DNA of 37,157 nt from Bacteriovoracaceae bacterium (GCA_947448205.1 CANFNL010000008.1:1-37157); one strand, 5' to 3'; shown: positions 25,417 through 35,388, counted from the first letter of the stretch. Notes: generated by a model from the letters alone, not told the origin. A program made the numbers and translations.

Positions 25417-25818
25417 ATGACGACATCATTAATGGTACTTCAGGCATTCACTTCAGTTCTTCTTATTATCACTGTTTTACTTCAATTTGGTAAAGGTGCT
25501 GAGGCTGGACTTATGACAGCTGCAGGATCAGAATCAATTATGTCGAGCTCAACTCGCGGTAATGTTATGACTAAAATTACAGCAGCTTTAGCTATTATTT
25601 TTCTTGGAAATTCAATTTTATTAGCTCGATTACAAGACACAAAATTTCAAAAATCCATCTTAGATTCTGAAAAACCAATTTCACGTCCACTAAATTCAGA
25701 TGCTGATCAAAAAGCTAAGGCAACCAATGCGGCTCAGACTGCTGCCCCGGTAGCTCCAACTAAAGGTGCAGCTCCAAGTGCTCCTGCAGCTACTGCACCA
25801 ACAACTCCAACGAAGTAA
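25417..25818 (+). CDS. secG: SecG, SecYEG translocase subunit
   Basis: A 133-residue membrane protein with two helices (about residues 5-22 and 50-70) flanking the conserved LLQFGKGAEAGLMTAAGSES loop, the SecG signature. The C-terminal 50 residues are a polar Ala/Pro/Thr-rich tail beyond the conserved core. It assists SecA-driven protein export. Position right after tpiA is common in bacteria. An AGGA site precedes the ATG. Confidence 0.93.
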   Translation: MTTSLMVLQAFTSVLLIITVLLQFGKGAEAGLMTAAGSESIMSSSTRGNVMTKITAALAIIFLGNSILLARLQDTKFQKSILDSEKPISRPLNSDADQKAKATNAAQTAAPVAPTKGAAPSAPAATAPTTPTK

Positions 25819-25825
25819 TACTTAA

Positions 25826-26974
25826 ATGGATTCAGCGACACAAAGCTTAATCGAAAAAGAGTTCACTCATTTAAAATCAATTTACTTTAACTCAGCTTAT
25901 TTTGGGCCATCACCATTTCGCTCCAAAGAAACTATTTTGGCAGCAATGGAAAAAGAGTTAGATCCCTCATTCTATGCTTACGATGAATGGATGAGTATTT
26001 CTGAAAAGCTGCGAGTTAAGTTTGCTAATCTTCTTAATGTTGGAGCTGAGTTTATCACCCATTCAACTTCATCTTCCGATGTAGTGAATATTGTCGCTAA
26101 TGGATTTTTATTTCAAAAAGGTGATAGGGTTGCAGCTATCGATAAGGATTATCCTTCCAATATTTTACCTTGGATGTTGGCAGAGAAAAATTTCAAACAA
26201 TTCACTTTTGATCGAATCTCTCTAGGTGATCAGATCGTCCCGACTGCAGAGTGGTTGGAGCGAAAACTTCATCCCCAAACTAAAATTTTTGATATGTCAT
26301 GGGTGACTTTTGATACCGGAAAAAAAATGGATCTTATCTCCATTGGAAAAATGCTCAAATCAAAAGGCATTCTGTTTGTTGTCGATGCCACTCAGGCGCT
26401 TGGTGGAATGGAGATCACGCAAGAGGAGCTCTCTTACATTGATGTACTTACTTGTTCGTCTTATAAATGGATGCTTGGGCCTTATGGGCACGCCTTCGCT
26501 TATTTTAGTCAAAATGCTCAAGATAAAATTTATCATAGAAATGCCAATTGGATTTTAAGTCCCAATTCAAAAGTTGTTTATAATTTATTAGATTACACCA
26601 CTGAAACACTTCCAGGTGCTCGTCAATATGACCGCGGACAAGCGGCAAATCTTTTGTGTTCTGGATGCCTCGAGGGAAGTTTAAGTTTTCTTACGGAAGT
26701 TGGACTGGCCAATATACGAAAACATAACGCCAGTATTCGCGATTATTTTTTAGAAAATTACCCTAAAAATAAATATGCGACAGTGATTCCTGCAGAATTC
26801 ATGGGCAATATCGTTTGCTTAAAAGCAGTGAGTGCTGACAGTGTGGCTCTTGAGGCTGAATTAAAAAAGCGCAATGTGGATGTCTCTGTTCGCCAAGGAA
26901 ATATTCGTCTTTCATTTCATATTTTCAATACAACTCGACAAGTTGATGAACTCATTAAAGCTCTAGATCAATAA
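25826..26974 (+). CDS. class V aminotransferase-fold PLP enzyme
   Basis: A 382-residue PLP-dependent enzyme of the class V (NifS/kynureninase-like) fold. The cofactor lysine is Lys214 in SSYKWMLGPYG. Asp187 and Gln190 (VVDATQALGG) would contact the pyridine ring, and HSTSSSDVVN (79-88) would bind the phosphate. The N-terminal YFNSAYFGPSP is like isopenicillin-N-epimerase-type members. No catalytic cysteine loop typical of cysteine desulfurases was recognised, so aminotransferase, lyase or epimerase activity remains open. It starts 7 bp after secG with a weak ribosome-binding site and may be co-transcribed. Confidence 0.88.
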   Translation: MDSATQSLIEKEFTHLKSIYFNSAYFGPSPFRSKETILAAMEKELDPSFYAYDEWMSISEKLRVKFANLLNVGAEFITHSTSSSDVVNIVANGFLFQKGDRVAAIDKDYPSNILPWMLAEKNFKQFTFDRISLGDQIVPTAEWLERKLHPQTKIFDMSWVTFDTGKKMDLISIGKMLKSKGILFVVDATQALGGMEITQEELSYIDVLTCSSYKWMLGPYGHAFAYFSQNAQDKIYHRNANWILSPNSKVVYNLLDYTTETLPGARQYDRGQAANLLCSGCLEGSLSFLTEVGLANIRKHNASIRDYFLENYPKNKYATVIPAEFMGNIVCLKAVSADSVALEAELKKRNVDVSVRQGNIRLSFHIFNTTRQVDELIKALDQ

Positions 26975-27041
26975 AAGAATAATGAGCATTGATTAAAGGC
27001 GTGACTCTCAAGCCGTATAAATGCCCAGTCAAAGAGTGATA

Positions 27042-28190
27042 CTAACCAACTTTCTTTTTAATTTTTCCAAAACCAGTACTTTTTTCTTTATCGCCAAAAC
27101 CTTCAATTTTAAATGTTGGAGAAGGTGTTCTAAATGGAAGAACATTTTGTGGTTGGCATGGATCGAAGTCTTCGGGTAATTCTTTATTTATTTTTCCAGT
27201 TAATACCAATTGTTTTATACTTTTTGTGAAGACTTCAAATAAAACAGGATCTAGTTTTTTTCCTACAGTCTTCTCCATTACGGCAATCGCATCCTCTGTC
27301 GGCAAGACTTCATGATAGGAGCGCTTAGTAGTAATAGCATCAAAGAAATCGGCAATTGCTGTTATTCGTGCCAGCAGATGAATGTCAAGTGCTGATAATT
27401 TTCTGGGATATCCTGTGCCATTAAAATTTTCATGATGCTCGTGGACAATACGTTTAATTACTTCAAAATCCACACCCTCACAATCACAAGAATTTTCCAC
27501 AAGAAGTTCATACCCATAGTCGGGATGCTTTTTGATTACATTAAATTCTTCTTCAGAAAGTTTATCTGGATTATTAATGATATCGGTTGTGATTTTCACT
27601 TTTCCGATGTCGTGCAAGAGTCCTCCAAGACCAGCTAATACAATTTCTTCCTTTGGGGCATTAGGTTTAACGGCTGTATACAGAGCGATACAATACATCG
27701 AAACATTTATCGAGTGGTCATACGTATAAAAATCGTGAAAGCTTAAACTTCCAATGAGACTTTGGAGCTTGGAGACATCGTAATCTTTTATGACATCGAC
27801 CATAGATTCAACAGTTGTTTTGCAGCCTTGAATTGTTTCAGATAGTATATCAGTTGTGAATTCTTTATCGGCATCAAATAATTTATCGAGATAATGAATG
27901 GCCGAATCTTTTATGATTTCAGATTTTTTTTCATCGCTCACACCACTGCAATGAATAAGACTTGTTAAATATTCTTCCCTTTGTGTTTCATGGACGTAGA
28001 GTTGAAAATACTTTTTTTTAAATGTCTTTAAGTCTTCAGTGGTAAGGACATCATCTTTAGGATGAATTCTCACATATTTTTCTCTCATTTCACTGGCCGA
28101 TGAATTGACAAATAGGTCGTAGGGAACTGATCTATTGACGATAATTAAATCAAATGAGACAGAGAAAAAATTATTAGAAGATTGGTTCAT
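27042..28190 (-). CDS. HD-GYP domain cyclic-di-GMP phosphodiesterase (putative)
   Basis: A 382-residue protein. The N-terminal part (1-120) is a divergent regulatory region with beta-rich and helical stretches and no membrane segment. The HD-GYP domain spans about 145-330: His159, HD pair His193-Asp194 (LLHDIGKVKI), KHPDYGYELL, His252-His253-Glu254 and GTGYP (258-262), all expected metal and substrate residues. Such enzymes hydrolyse c-di-GMP or related dinucleotides. It is convergent with the aminotransferase gene and divergent from the MFS gene. No good ribosome-binding site is visible before ATG 28190. Confidence 0.92.
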   Translation of the reverse strand: MNQSSNNFFSVSFDLIIVNRSVPYDLFVNSSASEMREKYVRIHPKDDVLTTEDLKTFKKKYFQLYVHETQREEYLTSLIHCSGVSDEKKSEIIKDSAIHYLDKLFDADKEFTTDILSETIQGCKTTVESMVDVIKDYDVSKLQSLIGSLSFHDFYTYDHSINVSMYCIALYTAVKPNAPKEEIVLAGLGGLLHDIGKVKITTDIINNPDKLSEEEFNVIKKHPDYGYELLVENSCDCEGVDFEVIKRIVHEHHENFNGTGYPRKLSALDIHLLARITAIADFFDAITTKRSYHEVLPTEDAIAVMEKTVGKKLDPVLFEVFTKSIKQLVLTGKINKELPEDFDPCQPQNVLPFRTPSPTFKIEGFGDKEKSTGFGKIKKKVG

Positions 28191-28300
28191 AAAATGGTAT
28201 CGGCATGATTGCCGCTCGGATTAAAAATCTTTTCCCCTAGAAAATATCCTAGTCTTTTTGTTGCTTAATTAATGAATTTAAATTGTTTGCGTATGGAGGA

Positions 28301-28329
28301 TAGTCAGGAAGTGCTAAGTCCTCTACAAT
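28301..28329 (+). promoter_or_regulatory. promoter predicting a leaderless MFS transcript
   Basis: TAGTCA (28301-28306, 4 of 6 to the -35 consensus), a 17-bp spacer, then TACAAT (28324-28329, 5 of 6 to the -10 consensus). Seven bases past the -10 box is the A of the MFS ATG at 28336, so transcription would begin at the start codon. No Shine-Dalgarno sequence precedes that ATG. Confidence 0.5.
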
Positions 28330-28335
28330 ACTGGA

Positions 28336-29583
28336 ATGAAAAAAGATAAAGCACAACTTCTCGATCCTTATATTGCACTAAAATATCCAGATTTTCGTTT
28401 TTTTGTTATGGTAAAAATACTCATGACATTAGCTTTGCAGTTCCAGGCAGTCATCGTCGGGTGGCATGTTTATTATATTACCCACGATCCACTTTCTCTG
28501 GGACTTATTGGACTCGTTGAAATTATCCCTAATTTTTCGGTGACTTTATTTGCAGGTCATTTTGCAGATTTGTACGACAGAAAAAAAATAGTTTATTCGT
28601 GCATGAGTGTACTCTTACTATGCAGTTTAGCTTTATATTATACATCTTATCATGTTGCCTTTTCTTCACAGTTAATTTTGCTTTATGCCATTATCGCCTT
28701 GAGTGGATTTGCTAGAGGTGTAATCTCTCCTTCACTTTTTTCTATTCTAACTGAATGCGTGCCAAAAGAGCATTATGTGAACTCTACTTCTTGGCATTCG
28801 ACTCTATGGCAAGTCGCTTTTATGTTAGGGGCAGGAGGAAGTGGTTTTTTATTTTCTGCCATTTCTTACCGAGTTTATTTAGTGATTGCTTGCTTCATCA
28901 CTATCGCTATTTTTGTTTTCACTTTTATTTCACCTAAACCTCACCTTACAAAAAATGATCCAAGAGCTCCTATGCTTGGTTCAATTAAATCTGGAATTAA
29001 ATTTGTTTTTAATAGTCAGATTTTTTTAGGTGCCATATCCCTCGATCTTTTTGCAGTCCTTTTCGGTGGAGCGGTCGCACTGCTTCCAATATACGCGAAT
29101 GATATTTTAAAAGTTGGACCGGAAGGTCTAGGTTTTCTCAAAGCAGCTCCAAGTTTAGGTTCATTTTTAATGGCCGCAGTTGTCGTACACTGGCCACCTG
29201 TCAAGGACACCGGAAAAAAATTATTATGGGCGGTATTTGGTTTTGGAATTTGTATGATCATTTTTGGGATTTCAAAAAATTATTATCTTTCTTTATTTGT
29301 TCTCGCTGTTAGCGGAGCTTGCGATAATATTTCAGTAGTTGTGCGCGGGACTATTATGCAGTCATTAGTTCCCAGCGAAATGCGTGGAAAGGTTTATGCT
29401 GTTAATTCAATCTTTATTGGCTCTTCAAACGAGATCGGGGCTTTTGAGTCGGGGCTGGCGGCCAGACTGTTGGGAGTAGTTCCATCGGTGGTTTTTGGTG
29501 GCACAATGACACTCTTAGTGGTAATTTTTACTTCATGGAAGGCTCCAAAACTTAAAAACTTAAACTTCCTGCAAAAAAGCTAG
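28336..29583 (+). CDS. major facilitator superfamily exporter (EntS/MFS_3-like)
   Basis: A 415-residue polytopic protein with about twelve hydrophobic segments. Motif A between helices 2 and 3 is GHFADLYDRKKIV (74-86). The repeat in the middle is the usual cytoplasmic loop near 200-215 (KPHLTKNDPRAPM). Topology and length fit the EntS-type drug or siderophore exporters. The substrate cannot be assigned. The ATG has no ribosome-binding site but is placed exactly where a good promoter would start transcription, suggesting a leaderless mRNA. Confidence 0.88.
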   Translation: MKKDKAQLLDPYIALKYPDFRFFVMVKILMTLALQFQAVIVGWHVYYITHDPLSLGLIGLVEIIPNFSVTLFAGHFADLYDRKKIVYSCMSVLLLCSLALYYTSYHVAFSSQLILLYAIIALSGFARGVISPSLFSILTECVPKEHYVNSTSWHSTLWQVAFMLGAGGSGFLFSAISYRVYLVIACFITIAIFVFTFISPKPHLTKNDPRAPMLGSIKSGIKFVFNSQIFLGAISLDLFAVLFGGAVALLPIYANDILKVGPEGLGFLKAAPSLGSFLMAAVVVHWPPVKDTGKKLLWAVFGFGICMIIFGISKNYYLSLFVLAVSGACDNISVVVRGTIMQSLVPSEMRGKVYAVNSIFIGSSNEIGAFESGLAARLLGVVPSVVFGGTMTLLVVIFTSWKAPKLKNLNFLQKS

Positions 29584-29591
29584 GCAATTCT

Positions 29592-29619
29592 TTGACTATT
29601 TTTTATTGCTTGCTATAGT
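29592..29619 (+). promoter_or_regulatory. strong sigma-70-type promoter of the subtilase gene
   Basis: TTGACT (29592-29597), a 16-bp spacer, and TATAGT (29614-29619), each 5 of 6 to consensus. The predicted start is near 29626, leaving a leader of about 27 bases with a GGGAG ribosome-binding site before ATG 29653. It lies just past the MFS stop codon. Confidence 0.7.
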
Positions 29620-29652
29620 CACCCGTCGCTATTAAAGCTCGGGAGACTTGCA

Positions 29653-32600
29653 ATGAAAAAGCTTTCACTAAATATAATAGTACTTGTTTTGACCTCCACA
29701 CTCTTTACCTCGTGTGCCCCAAAACATTCTAACAAAAGTGGTCTAGTCCTAAGTGACTACTTTAGCATGCGCCAACAAACGCCAACTCCATACGTTGGCT
29801 TGATTCAATTAAAATTAAATCCACTTCTAGCTGACGCTAAAATAGTTGATGGGAAAGCAGTTATCGATGAAGAAGCAAAAAAAGCGCTTTTAGAGGAACA
29901 AGCAGATGTTATTGAAAAACTTCAGGCACTCTCACCAGAAATTAAAATTGTAGCTAGCTACAAATTGGTTCTAAATGCCATCGCTTTCGTTGCTCCAAGT
30001 GAATTAACTGATAAGATTAATAAGATTGAAGGAGTGGGCAGTGTTATTGAAAATACAAATTTTGAACGCCCGAAAATTTCATCAACTGAAAAGAAATTAT
30101 CTGAATTATCTGGTGTCCTTAGCGACAAAACCTTAAATGAGCACAATACAGTAACTTTTATTGGAGCAGATAAACTTCATGCCGCTGGAATTTCTGGTCA
30201 AGGAATGAGAGTTGGTATTATCGACACTGGTATTGATTACACTCATGCAATGTTAGGGGGAGTTGGTAAAAAAGAAATCTATGATTCAATTGATCCGAAT
30301 ACTACTAATCAGTATTTTCCAAACCAAAAAGTTGTTGGTGGGATGGATTTCGTTGGTTCGGACTACTCAGCTGGTGACTCTGATATTGAGAGGAATATTC
30401 CTAAAAAAGATGTTAATCCTATCGATGAAGCAGGCCACGGCTCTCACGTCAGTGGAACGGTTGCGGGGCTTGGAGATGGAGTAAAAACTTATTCTGGAGT
30501 TGCTCCAGAAGCAAAATTATATGGATTAAAAGTTTTTGGTAAAGAAGGCAGCACTTCTGATATTGCAGTTATTCAGGCGTTGGAATATGCAGCTGATCCA
30601 AGTGAAAAAGTTGATCCATCTGACAGACTTGATGTCGTGAACCTTTCATTGGGAGGGGGGTACGGAAAACCAAAAATTCTTTATACTGAAGCCATTAAAA
30701 ATCTTACTAGAGGTGGAACTGTTGTTGTCGCTTCAGCGGGTAACTCTGGAGACAATCCTTACATAGTCGGAGCACCTTCGACTGCCGACGAAGCTATTTC
30801 TGTTGCTGCCTCAGTAGATGATATGCCTCAAAATATTGGGTTGCCGGCAATAGAATATGCAATCGGAAGTGTTGGGGCTGTTCTCGCAGAAGCTCTAGAA
30901 GGTTCAATCGGAACTTCTGCAGTTAACAGCCACCTTAAAGAATCTCTGGTTTATATTGGAAACGGAGCTAACCCAATCGCTGAGGATGTGAAGATTTCAT
31001 TAAAAGGAAAAATCGCATTAATGGATCGTGGAGCTATTTCGTTTGTTGAGAAACTCACAATTGCTACAAATTTAGGTGCAGTTGGAGTTGTCGTTATCAA
31101 CAGTGAAAATGGAATTTTTATCATGGGGGGAGATCGCAAATTCAATATTCCTACTGTTATGATTGGTAGAGCTGTTGGAAATATAATAATTGAAGCTTTA
31201 AAAAATTCAGTCGTTGAGTTTAATTTTTCTCCAGGCAAAGTCATTTCTCGAGACGATCTAATCGATACAATCACAGATTTTTCTTCAAGAGGTCCACGAT
31301 CAATAGATTCCTTGATAAAACCTGAAATAGCTGGTCCAGGCTCGAATGTTATTTCGGCAGCAATGGGAACTGGAACTGAGGGGGTTCAATTTAGTGGTAC
31401 TTCGATGTCAGGTCCACATATTGCTGGAGTCATGACTCTTCTAAAACAAGCATTTCCGAACCTTACGGTTGCCCAGTTAAAAGCTAAAGTTTTAAACAAC
31501 TCTAAAATTATGATGAAGGGTGCAGTCCATGTTCCTGTTTCTCTTCAAGGTGCAGGGAGAGTGCAAGTTGAGCAAGCTTTCAAATCGCAAGTCTTGGCTG
31601 AGCCCGCAACACTTTCATTAAAAGAAGTTTCAGTCTCGTCTAACAAAACAATCTCCAAGACCGTTACTCTTACAAATTTTTCTGATCAAGATGTGGTGTT
31701 TACGACAAGATCAATTAGCAGCAAAAATATCAAGGCAAGTTTGCCAGGCTCATTTAAAGTAAAAGCAAAAAGTACCTTTAAATTAAGTGTTCATTTTACA
31801 CTTTTAAGAGCTGCTGATGATATCGATAATATTGAATCGGATGGCTTTATTATTTTAAGATCTGGCGATGGTACAGAAAATATTAATCTTCCCTTCTTAG
31901 CTGTCGTTAATAAAGTTACTGACATCAAGGCTTCAGATTTTCTAACGATGACTAATTCAAAAGTTGATAAGCTTGGAGCTTTAGTTACACTAAATCTTGT
32001 TAACAAAGGTCAAAACAACGGCGACGCGCTCGTTTTTAACCTTTTAGGTGAGGACGATAGAAAAGTATTATCTAATCCGGCTAATCTTTCTAAAAATACA
32101 TCGTGTGACTTGGAGGCAGCGGGAATTCGAGTTGTTGATAAAGACATTGAGGGTGTTTCTAAGAAAATGCTTCAAGTTGGTGTGAAGTTATACGACACAC
32201 TTACTATGTGGCAGGCTTGCGATATATCGCTTCAAATCGATACAAATAATGATGGGGTTGCAGATCTTGAACTTTTAGGAATCAAAGCCAGTTACGTTAG
32301 TGGAATTACTGCTAATATTTTTGCTTCGCTTATGTTAGATGCAAAAGCAGCAAAAGAAATTAGAAAGAATTTTGAGCTTTCGCCTAAGACTAATAAAGAG
32401 GATTACACTCCTGCGTTAGTAAATGTTGGAGAGATGAAATTTTATGACCACTCAGATGTGGCAGTGATTGAAGCTGATCTTTCAAAAATTCCTACTGACT
32501 CTAAGGGAAATATTAGAATTAAATTAGCTGTTTCAAACTTAGAAAGTGATGACAATTCCGATGATTTCCTTGCCAGTCACGCAGAGAAATGGCAAAGAAT

Positions 32601-32802
32601 CAACATCAGCGAAAATGCCTTTGCTTTTTACGATATGCCAGAATTTGTTACGGTAAAAGCCAATGACATGGAAAGGCTTTCACTAAAAAGGGGAGCAGGG
32701 AACTCAAGACTCTTGGTTCTTTATCCAAATAATGCTTTGGCCATTAACAATAACTCGAAAGATCACCAGTCCCAAATACTCGTTGAAGCGTTTCAAAAAT
32801 AA
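29653..32802 (+). CDS. lipid-anchored subtilisin-like (S8) serine protease
   Basis: A 1049-residue protein. Signal peptide with lipobox LFTSC puts the lipidated cysteine at 21. Residues 45-140 look like an inhibitor-I9-type propeptide. The S8 domain has catalytic Asp191 (GIIDTGIDYTH), His262 (AGHGSHVSGT) and Ser584 (SGTSMSGPH). A PA-type insert lies at about 430-510 (KGKIALMDRGAISFVEKLTIA), as in lactocepin or C5a-peptidase-like enzymes. After about 650 come beta-sandwich regions to the C-terminus. It is probably surface or periplasm anchored and degrades proteins. It has its own strong promoter and a terminator. Confidence 0.93.
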   Translation: MKKLSLNIIVLVLTSTLFTSCAPKHSNKSGLVLSDYFSMRQQTPTPYVGLIQLKLNPLLADAKIVDGKAVIDEEAKKALLEEQADVIEKLQALSPEIKIVASYKLVLNAIAFVAPSELTDKINKIEGVGSVIENTNFERPKISSTEKKLSELSGVLSDKTLNEHNTVTFIGADKLHAAGISGQGMRVGIIDTGIDYTHAMLGGVGKKEIYDSIDPNTTNQYFPNQKVVGGMDFVGSDYSAGDSDIERNIPKKDVNPIDEAGHGSHVSGTVAGLGDGVKTYSGVAPEAKLYGLKVFGKEGSTSDIAVIQALEYAADPSEKVDPSDRLDVVNLSLGGGYGKPKILYTEAIKNLTRGGTVVVASAGNSGDNPYIVGAPSTADEAISVAASVDDMPQNIGLPAIEYAIGSVGAVLAEALEGSIGTSAVNSHLKESLVYIGNGANPIAEDVKISLKGKIALMDRGAISFVEKLTIATNLGAVGVVVINSENGIFIMGGDRKFNIPTVMIGRAVGNIIIEALKNSVVEFNFSPGKVISRDDLIDTITDFSSRGPRSIDSLIKPEIAGPGSNVISAAMGTGTEGVQFSGTSMSGPHIAGVMTLLKQAFPNLTVAQLKAKVLNNSKIMMKGAVHVPVSLQGAGRVQVEQAFKSQVLAEPATLSLKEVSVSSNKTISKTVTLTNFSDQDVVFTTRSISSKNIKASLPGSFKVKAKSTFKLSVHFTLLRAADDIDNIESDGFIILRSGDGTENINLPFLAVVNKVTDIKASDFLTMTNSKVDKLGALVTLNLVNKGQNNGDALVFNLLGEDDRKVLSNPANLSKNTSCDLEAAGIRVVDKDIEGVSKKMLQVGVKLYDTLTMWQACDISLQIDTNNDGVADLELLGIKASYVSGITANIFASLMLDAKAAKEIRKNFELSPKTNKEDYTPALVNVGEMKFYDHSDVAVIEADLSKIPTDSKGNIRIKLAVSNLESDDNSDDFLASHAEKWQRINISENAFAFYDMPEFVTVKANDMERLSLKRGAGNSRLLVLYPNNALAINNNSKDHQSQILVEAFQK

Positions 32803-32816
32803 ATACTTGAATTTCA

Positions 32817-32849
32817 GTGGGGCCATTTTTACACGGCTCCACCCTTTTT
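32817..32849 (+). terminator. intrinsic terminator after the subtilase gene
   Basis: An 8-bp stem GTGGGGCC (32817-32824) with GGCTCCAC (32835-32842), including one G-U pair, a 10-base loop, and a T-run at 32845-32849. It lies 14 bp after the stop codon. Confidence 0.85.
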
Positions 32850-32888
32850 GTTTCTCTATTAAAATCTAAATATGCTAAAAACCTAACT

Positions 32889-33155
32889 ATGAAAATAGTG
32901 ATATTTTTTAGTCTTTGATTTTTATTCTTTACAGCAGCAGCACAGGATTGCCTCAGGCTTTTAGATTCTACGGATCTTGTCACTCATTGCAAGATGACAA
33001 TTGCAGATTATTCCAGACCAGTTCATTTATATTTTCCAAAAAATTTAACTTTAGAAAAAAAGGTAGAGCAGATATCTTTAAACAAGATTCACTCAATTGC
33101 ACTTTCAGGCCATAGTGGATGTTTAGCTAACTTTTTGAAAAGTCTCGCCTTTTGA
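32889..33155 (+). pseudogene. decayed small secreted protein, TGA in the signal peptide
   Basis: In one frame from ATG 32889: MKIVIFFSL, then TGA (32916-32918), then FLFFTAAAQDCLRLL and about 60 further residues up to TGA at 33153-33155. Reading through the first TGA gives a textbook Sec signal peptide cut near AAAQD, followed by a mature part with YSRPVHLYFPKNL and SGHSGC. A chance frame would not be expected to join a signal peptide this well, so a once-functional secreted protein is likely. No family is recognised; the mature part is short and may be truncated. A different frame at 32915-33115 is open for 66 codons but reads like noise. Confidence 0.55.
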
Positions 33156-33254
33156 AAAACACCGCTTCGCGAAAACCTTGACTAATTTACTCCAATTGCT
33201 TAGCTTAACTATTCTAATTTAAAACGGAATTCTTAATCTTACATAGGAGCAACA

Positions 33255-35324
33255 ATGTTTAGTGAAACATTACTTCTCACTCCTGCTATTGCTGGAGCGA
33301 TTGGTTTAGTACTCGCACTTGTTTTTTACATACGTGTAAAAACTCAGCCGGGTGGAAATGAAACAATGGAGAGAATCGCCACTTACGTGCGCGAAGGTTC
33401 AATGGCTTTTTTATCTCGAGAATATAAAGTTCTTGCGATTTATTCTCTAGTCGTTGGATTTCTACTTTGGTTATCTTTAGGTTTAGTAGCTGCTGCCTGT
33501 TTTATCTTGGGAGCTATTTTATCACTGCTTGCTGGATTCTTTGGAATGAAGGCCGCAACTTACGCTAACGTTCGTACAACTCAAGCTGCTCGCGATGGAT
33601 CAAAAGCAAAATCATTATTAGTTGCTCTTGATGGTGGTGCGGTAATGGGATTAGCAGTAGCTGGTCTTGGATTAATCGGACTTACTTTTCTTTATATGAT
33701 GTTTAAAGGCCAAGAGATTTTACCTACAGTTATTCACTCGTTTGCTGTTGGTGCATCTTCAATTGCTCTATTTGCTCGTATAGGTGGAGGTATTTATACT
33801 AAAGCTGCAGACGTTGGGGCAGATATCGCTGGAAAGGTTGTAGAAAACATTCCAGAAGATGATCCTAGAAACCCAGGTGTAATTGCTGATAACGTTGGTG
33901 ACAACGTTGGTGACGTTGCAGGTATGGGAGCAGATATTTTTGAATCTATGGTGGCAGCGATTGTTGCGACTATGGCCATTGCTCTTACAATTGATGGTGA
34001 AAGCTTAAATACACTTGTAGCAAATGCAAGTGATATAACGTCTACAAGACTTTTAGGTGTTGGACTTCCTTTAATTCTTTCGGGTCTAGGATTAATCATT
34101 TCAATAGTGGTTATTTTCCTTGCTCGATTATTTAAAAATTCAAGCCCAGCAATGGTGCTTCGTAATGCCTTAATTGTTCCTCCAATTCTTTTAACAATTG
34201 CTAGTTATGTTTTAGTTCCAATGTTTGGTCTTACTCAGGGAGTAACTGTGGCTTTAGCTGCTGGTGCTTTCGGTGGATTATTTATTGGTTTAATCACAGA
34301 GTACTACACAGCTCATAAACCGATTAGATTAGTTGCTGAAGCAGCTCTAACCGGTGCCGGAACTGGTGTTATTCGCGGTCTTGCAGTTGGTATGGAATCA
34401 ACAGCAATTCCAATGTTGATCGTAGTTGCTGCTGCTTACTTTGCCGATAGAGCTTTAGGTCTTTATGGTATCGCTCTTTCTGCAGTTGGTATGCTCGCTG
34501 GAACAGCAGTGGTTATGACAGTTGATGCTTACGGGCCAATTGCTGATAATGCTGGTGGGATTTCTGAGATGTCTGGACTAGGAAAAGAGGTTCGCGACAT
34601 TACTGATGAATTAGATGCTGTTGGTAATACAACTGCAGCTATTGGAAAAGGTTTTGCTATCGGTTCAGCGATTTTAACAGTTATCGCTCTTTTTTCTGCT
34701 TTCAACATCGAAGTTAACCATGTTCGCGTAGCTCACGGGCTAGCAAAAATGTCTTTAGAATTAACTTCGGCAAAAGTTTTAATTGGTATCCTTATCGGAT
34801 CGATTTTACCTTTCTTAGTTGGATCGACAACTATGACTGCAGTTGGTAAGGCAGCTCAAAAAATTGTTCAAGAAATTGCTCGTCAATTTAAAGAAATCCC
34901 AGGTCTTCGAGAAGGAAAAGCTGAACCAGAACCAGCTAAAATCGTCGATATTGCTACGAAAGCGGCATTGTTTGAAATGATTTTACCGGGAATGATTGCT
35001 GTTATTTCGCCAGTAATCATTGGCTTCTTAATGGGGCCAGCTGTATTAGCAGGTGCGCTTGCTGGATCTCTTGCTGTTGGAGCGACTATGTCACTTTTTA
35101 TGGCAAATGCTGGTGGAGCTTGGGATAATGCTAAAAAATTCATCGAGAAAGGTGGACTTCCTGGTCATCCAAAAGGATCTGATGCTCATAAGGCAGCAGT
35201 CGTAGGTGATACTGTTGGAGATCCATTCAAAGATACATCTGGACCAGGTGTAGCTATCTTGATTAAGGTTATGTCTGTTGTTTCGCTATTAATTGCTCAA
35301 TTAATTGCAACGATTGGTGGATAA
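33255..35324 (+). CDS. hppA: membrane-bound ion-translocating pyrophosphatase (K+-dependent type)
   Basis: A 689-residue membrane protein with about sixteen hydrophobic segments. It carries the pyrophosphate-site block [20 protein letters not shown], the following [20 protein letters not shown], and C-terminal [14 protein letters not shown]. It couples PPi hydrolysis to H+ or Na+ pumping. In [16 protein letters not shown] the diagnostic residue is Ala461; K+-independent enzymes have Lys there, so K+ dependence is inferred, and Na+ pumping is possible. AGGAG precedes the ATG. It has its own terminator. A weak promoter TTGACT with TAGCTT 17 bp later begins at 33178. Confidence 0.96.
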   Translation: MFSETLLLTPAIAGAIGLVLALVFYIRVKTQPGGNETMERIATYVREGSMAFLSREYKVLAIYSLVVGFLLWLSLGLVAAACFILGAILSLLAGFFGMKAATYANVRTTQAARDGSKAKSLLVALDGGAVMGLAVAGLGLIGLTFLYMMFKGQEILPTVIHSFAVGASSIALFARIGGGIYTKAADVGADIAGKVVENIPEDDPRNPGVIADNVGDNVGDVAGMGADIFESMVAAIVATMAIALTIDGESLNTLVANASDITSTRLLGVGLPLILSGLGLIISIVVIFLARLFKNSSPAMVLRNALIVPPILLTIASYVLVPMFGLTQGVTVALAAGAFGGLFIGLITEYYTAHKPIRLVAEAALTGAGTGVIRGLAVGMESTAIPMLIVVAAAYFADRALGLYGIALSAVGMLAGTAVVMTVDAYGPIADNAGGISEMSGLGKEVRDITDELDAVGNTTAAIGKGFAIGSAILTVIALFSAFNIEVNHVRVAHGLAKMSLELTSAKVLIGILIGSILPFLVGSTTMTAVGKAAQKIVQEIARQFKEIPGLREGKAEPEPAKIVDIATKAALFEMILPGMIAVISPVIIGFLMGPAVLAGALAGSLAVGATMSLFMANAGGAWDNAKKFIEKGGLPGHPKGSDAHKAAVVGDTVGDPFKDTSGPGVAILIKVMSVVSLLIAQLIATIGG

Positions 35325-35356
35325 TTTTTAAGACAAAAAGATTTCGATTTTTTATA

Positions 35357-35388
35357 AAGGGCCCACTTCGTTGGGCCTTTTCTTTTTT
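35357..35388 (+). terminator. intrinsic terminator after hppA
   Basis: A 9-bp stem AAGGGCCCA (35357-35365) with TGGGCCTTT (35372-35380), one G-U pair, loop CTTCGT, then a T-rich run up to the stop codon of the convergent TatD-family gene. Confidence 0.9.

Noticed and set aside
28293-28349. 18-codon upstream frame (MEDSQEVLSP...) overlapping the MFS start
   Set aside because: No ribosome-binding site, and the predicted transcript start lies downstream of its ATG.
32916-32918. TGA read as an amino acid (recoding or selenocysteine)
   Set aside because: TGA ends mreC in a normal ATGA overlap, no SECIS-like hairpin was seen right after it, and a second broken signal peptide nearby uses TAA, so simple gene decay is more likely.
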